Below, one piece after another: positions 4,842-5,275 of a stretch of DNA of 5,275 nucleotides. The first letter of the stretch is position 1, and each line of letters starts with the position of its first letter. Source of the stretch: Planctomycetota bacterium. GTDB taxonomy: Bacteria > Planctomycetota > Planctomycetia > Pirellulales > S012-138. The position numbers and the translations under genes are program-made. The stretch lies in the NCBI GenBank assembly GCA_026982835.1, contig JALSGI010000133.1, positions 1 through 5,275 of the forward strand. The letters run 5' to 3'. A model generated the notes under the pieces. It was not told the origin of the DNA. It saw nothing but the letters and a program-made list of their open reading frames with translations, and ran no database searches.

Positions 4842-5110
4842 GGGTTCCGTTTTTCTGGAGGGGAAGAGGTCAACCGGCCGAAGGAGTCCAACCCGTTGAA
4901 AAATGGCCTGCATGGCCAATTTGGGCAAAGTGCATGCGCAACGAAAAAACGCGCAGAACCGGGAAAAGAAGGCGGGCTAGAAAAACATGCCCGGCCACTC
5001 TGGGCGGTCCTACGCCATTGGTGGGGGGGAGAGCCTCCCCGGCGGTGGGGCAACCGAGGGCCAGTTTCCATTCCTGGAGGCTTCACAAAGAGGTAACTTT
5101 GTGAAATTGG
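4842..5110 (-). promoter_or_regulatory. Long 5' leader of hppA
   Basis: If transcription starts about 7 nt after the -10 box at 5117-5122, the untranslated leader is about 269 nt. It begins with the inverted repeat at 5082-5105, contains a G/C-run region (5021-5040) and a 5-bp inverted repeat (arms TGGCC 4904-4908 and GGCCA 4914-4918), and ends in a weak Shine-Dalgarno (GGAA, 3 nt before ATG 4841). I could not match it to a known riboswitch. A frame of 77 codons (ATG at 5071) ends in a TGA that overlaps the hppA ATG as ATGA. Its composition is not convincingly coding. Confidence 0.4.
5082..5105. promoter_or_regulatory. Perfect 9-bp inverted repeat just downstream of the hppA promoter
   Basis: TTCACAAAG (5082-5090), spacer AGGTAA, CTTTGTGAA (5097-5105). 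It starts about 5 nt after the predicted transcription start, so it is either a repressor operator or a stable hairpin at the very 5' end of the mRNA. It is AT-rich compared with its surroundings. The half-sites are in the opposite order to CRP (TGTGA-N6-TCACA) and Rex (TTGTGA-N-TCACAA) boxes, so neither assignment is supported. Confidence 0.6.
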
Positions 5111-5116
5111 GCACGA

Positions 5117-5146
5117 AGTGTAGCCCATCCCCGCAAACCTTGTCAA
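5117..5146 (-). promoter_or_regulatory. Sigma70-type promoter of hppA
   Basis: On the minus strand the -35 box is TTGACA (5141-5146, perfect consensus), the spacer is 18 bp, and the -10 box is TACACT (5117-5122, 4 of 6). It points toward hppA, and no other gene lies between. In such GC-rich DNA a full TTGACA with a matching -10 is unlikely to be accidental. The predicted start is near 5110. Confidence 0.65.
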
Positions 5147-5236
5147 CCGCCCTGGACCCCCCAGCCGGAACTTTTTGCCACTTTCTGCCGAGCAAGCGGC
5201 CCGATGAGGGTTCAAACGGCAACTGTTCGCCATTCC

Positions 5237-5256
5237 CCCCGCACGCACCTGCGGGG
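5237..5256. repeat. Hairpin related to the TGAC-loop element, at the right edge
   Basis: CCCCGCA (5237-5243) and TGCGGGG (5250-5256) pair perfectly around a 6-nt loop (CGCACC), followed by CTCTGTCTCC. The stem matches that of 1937-1956 and the CTCT after it is shared. It suggests another repeat cluster begins near or beyond the window edge, upstream of the hppA promoter. Confidence 0.55.
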
Positions 5257-5275
5257 CTCTGTCTCCCTGCAACCC

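Noticed and set aside
5082..5105. CRP/FNR or Rex binding site
   Set aside because: The half-sites TCACA and TGTGA are in the reverse order to those consensus sites, so only an unnamed inverted repeat is supported.
1..5275. tRNA, rRNA, insertion sequence or phage genes
   Set aside because: No cloverleaf or rRNA-like sequence and no transposase or integrase motif is visible on either strand.

Overview
The window is GC-rich and fits a planctomycete, most likely a member of the Pirellulales. This rests on three features: a membrane pyrophosphatase with an unusually large extracytoplasmic insertion, a small membrane-anchored protein of a type I associate with planctomycetes, and gene-poor spacers packed with short GC-rich hairpin repeats. 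The assignment is an inference; there is no rRNA or other marker gene here.

Layout. Positions 1-312 hold the 3' end of a plus-strand gene of unknown function that runs off the left edge. Positions 313-1042 are a non-coding spacer (cluster A) built almost wholly of small repeats. Positions 1049-1588 encode a 179-residue protein with one glycine-zipper transmembrane helix and a soluble domain. Positions 1589-2171 are a second repeat spacer (cluster B) that reuses most of the modules of cluster A, including a 148-bp block copied almost perfectly. Positions 2172-4841 (minus strand) encode a membrane-integral pyrophosphatase, HppA. Positions 4842-5275 are the hppA upstream region, with a good sigma70-type promoter (5117-5146), a perfect 9-bp inverted repeat just downstream of the predicted transcription start, and a leader of about 270 nt.

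Function. HppA hydrolyses pyrophosphate from biosynthesis and couples this to pumping of Na+ and/or H+. Its sequence carries the K+-dependent signature and keeps the gate glutamate where Na+-pumping members have it. The two plus-strand genes converge on hppA and show no evident functional link to it.

The most unusual material is non-coding. A 26-bp hairpin module occurs at least 14 times in about 1.3 kb, in both orientations. Its stem sequences differ from copy to copy while pairing is mostly preserved, with constant ends and a constant CTSGCY tail. It is interspersed with 7- and 8-bp tandem repeats. This looks like a REP-like or STRR-like repeat system. The second notable point is the insertion of roughly 115-125 residues in HppA between TM12 and TM13.
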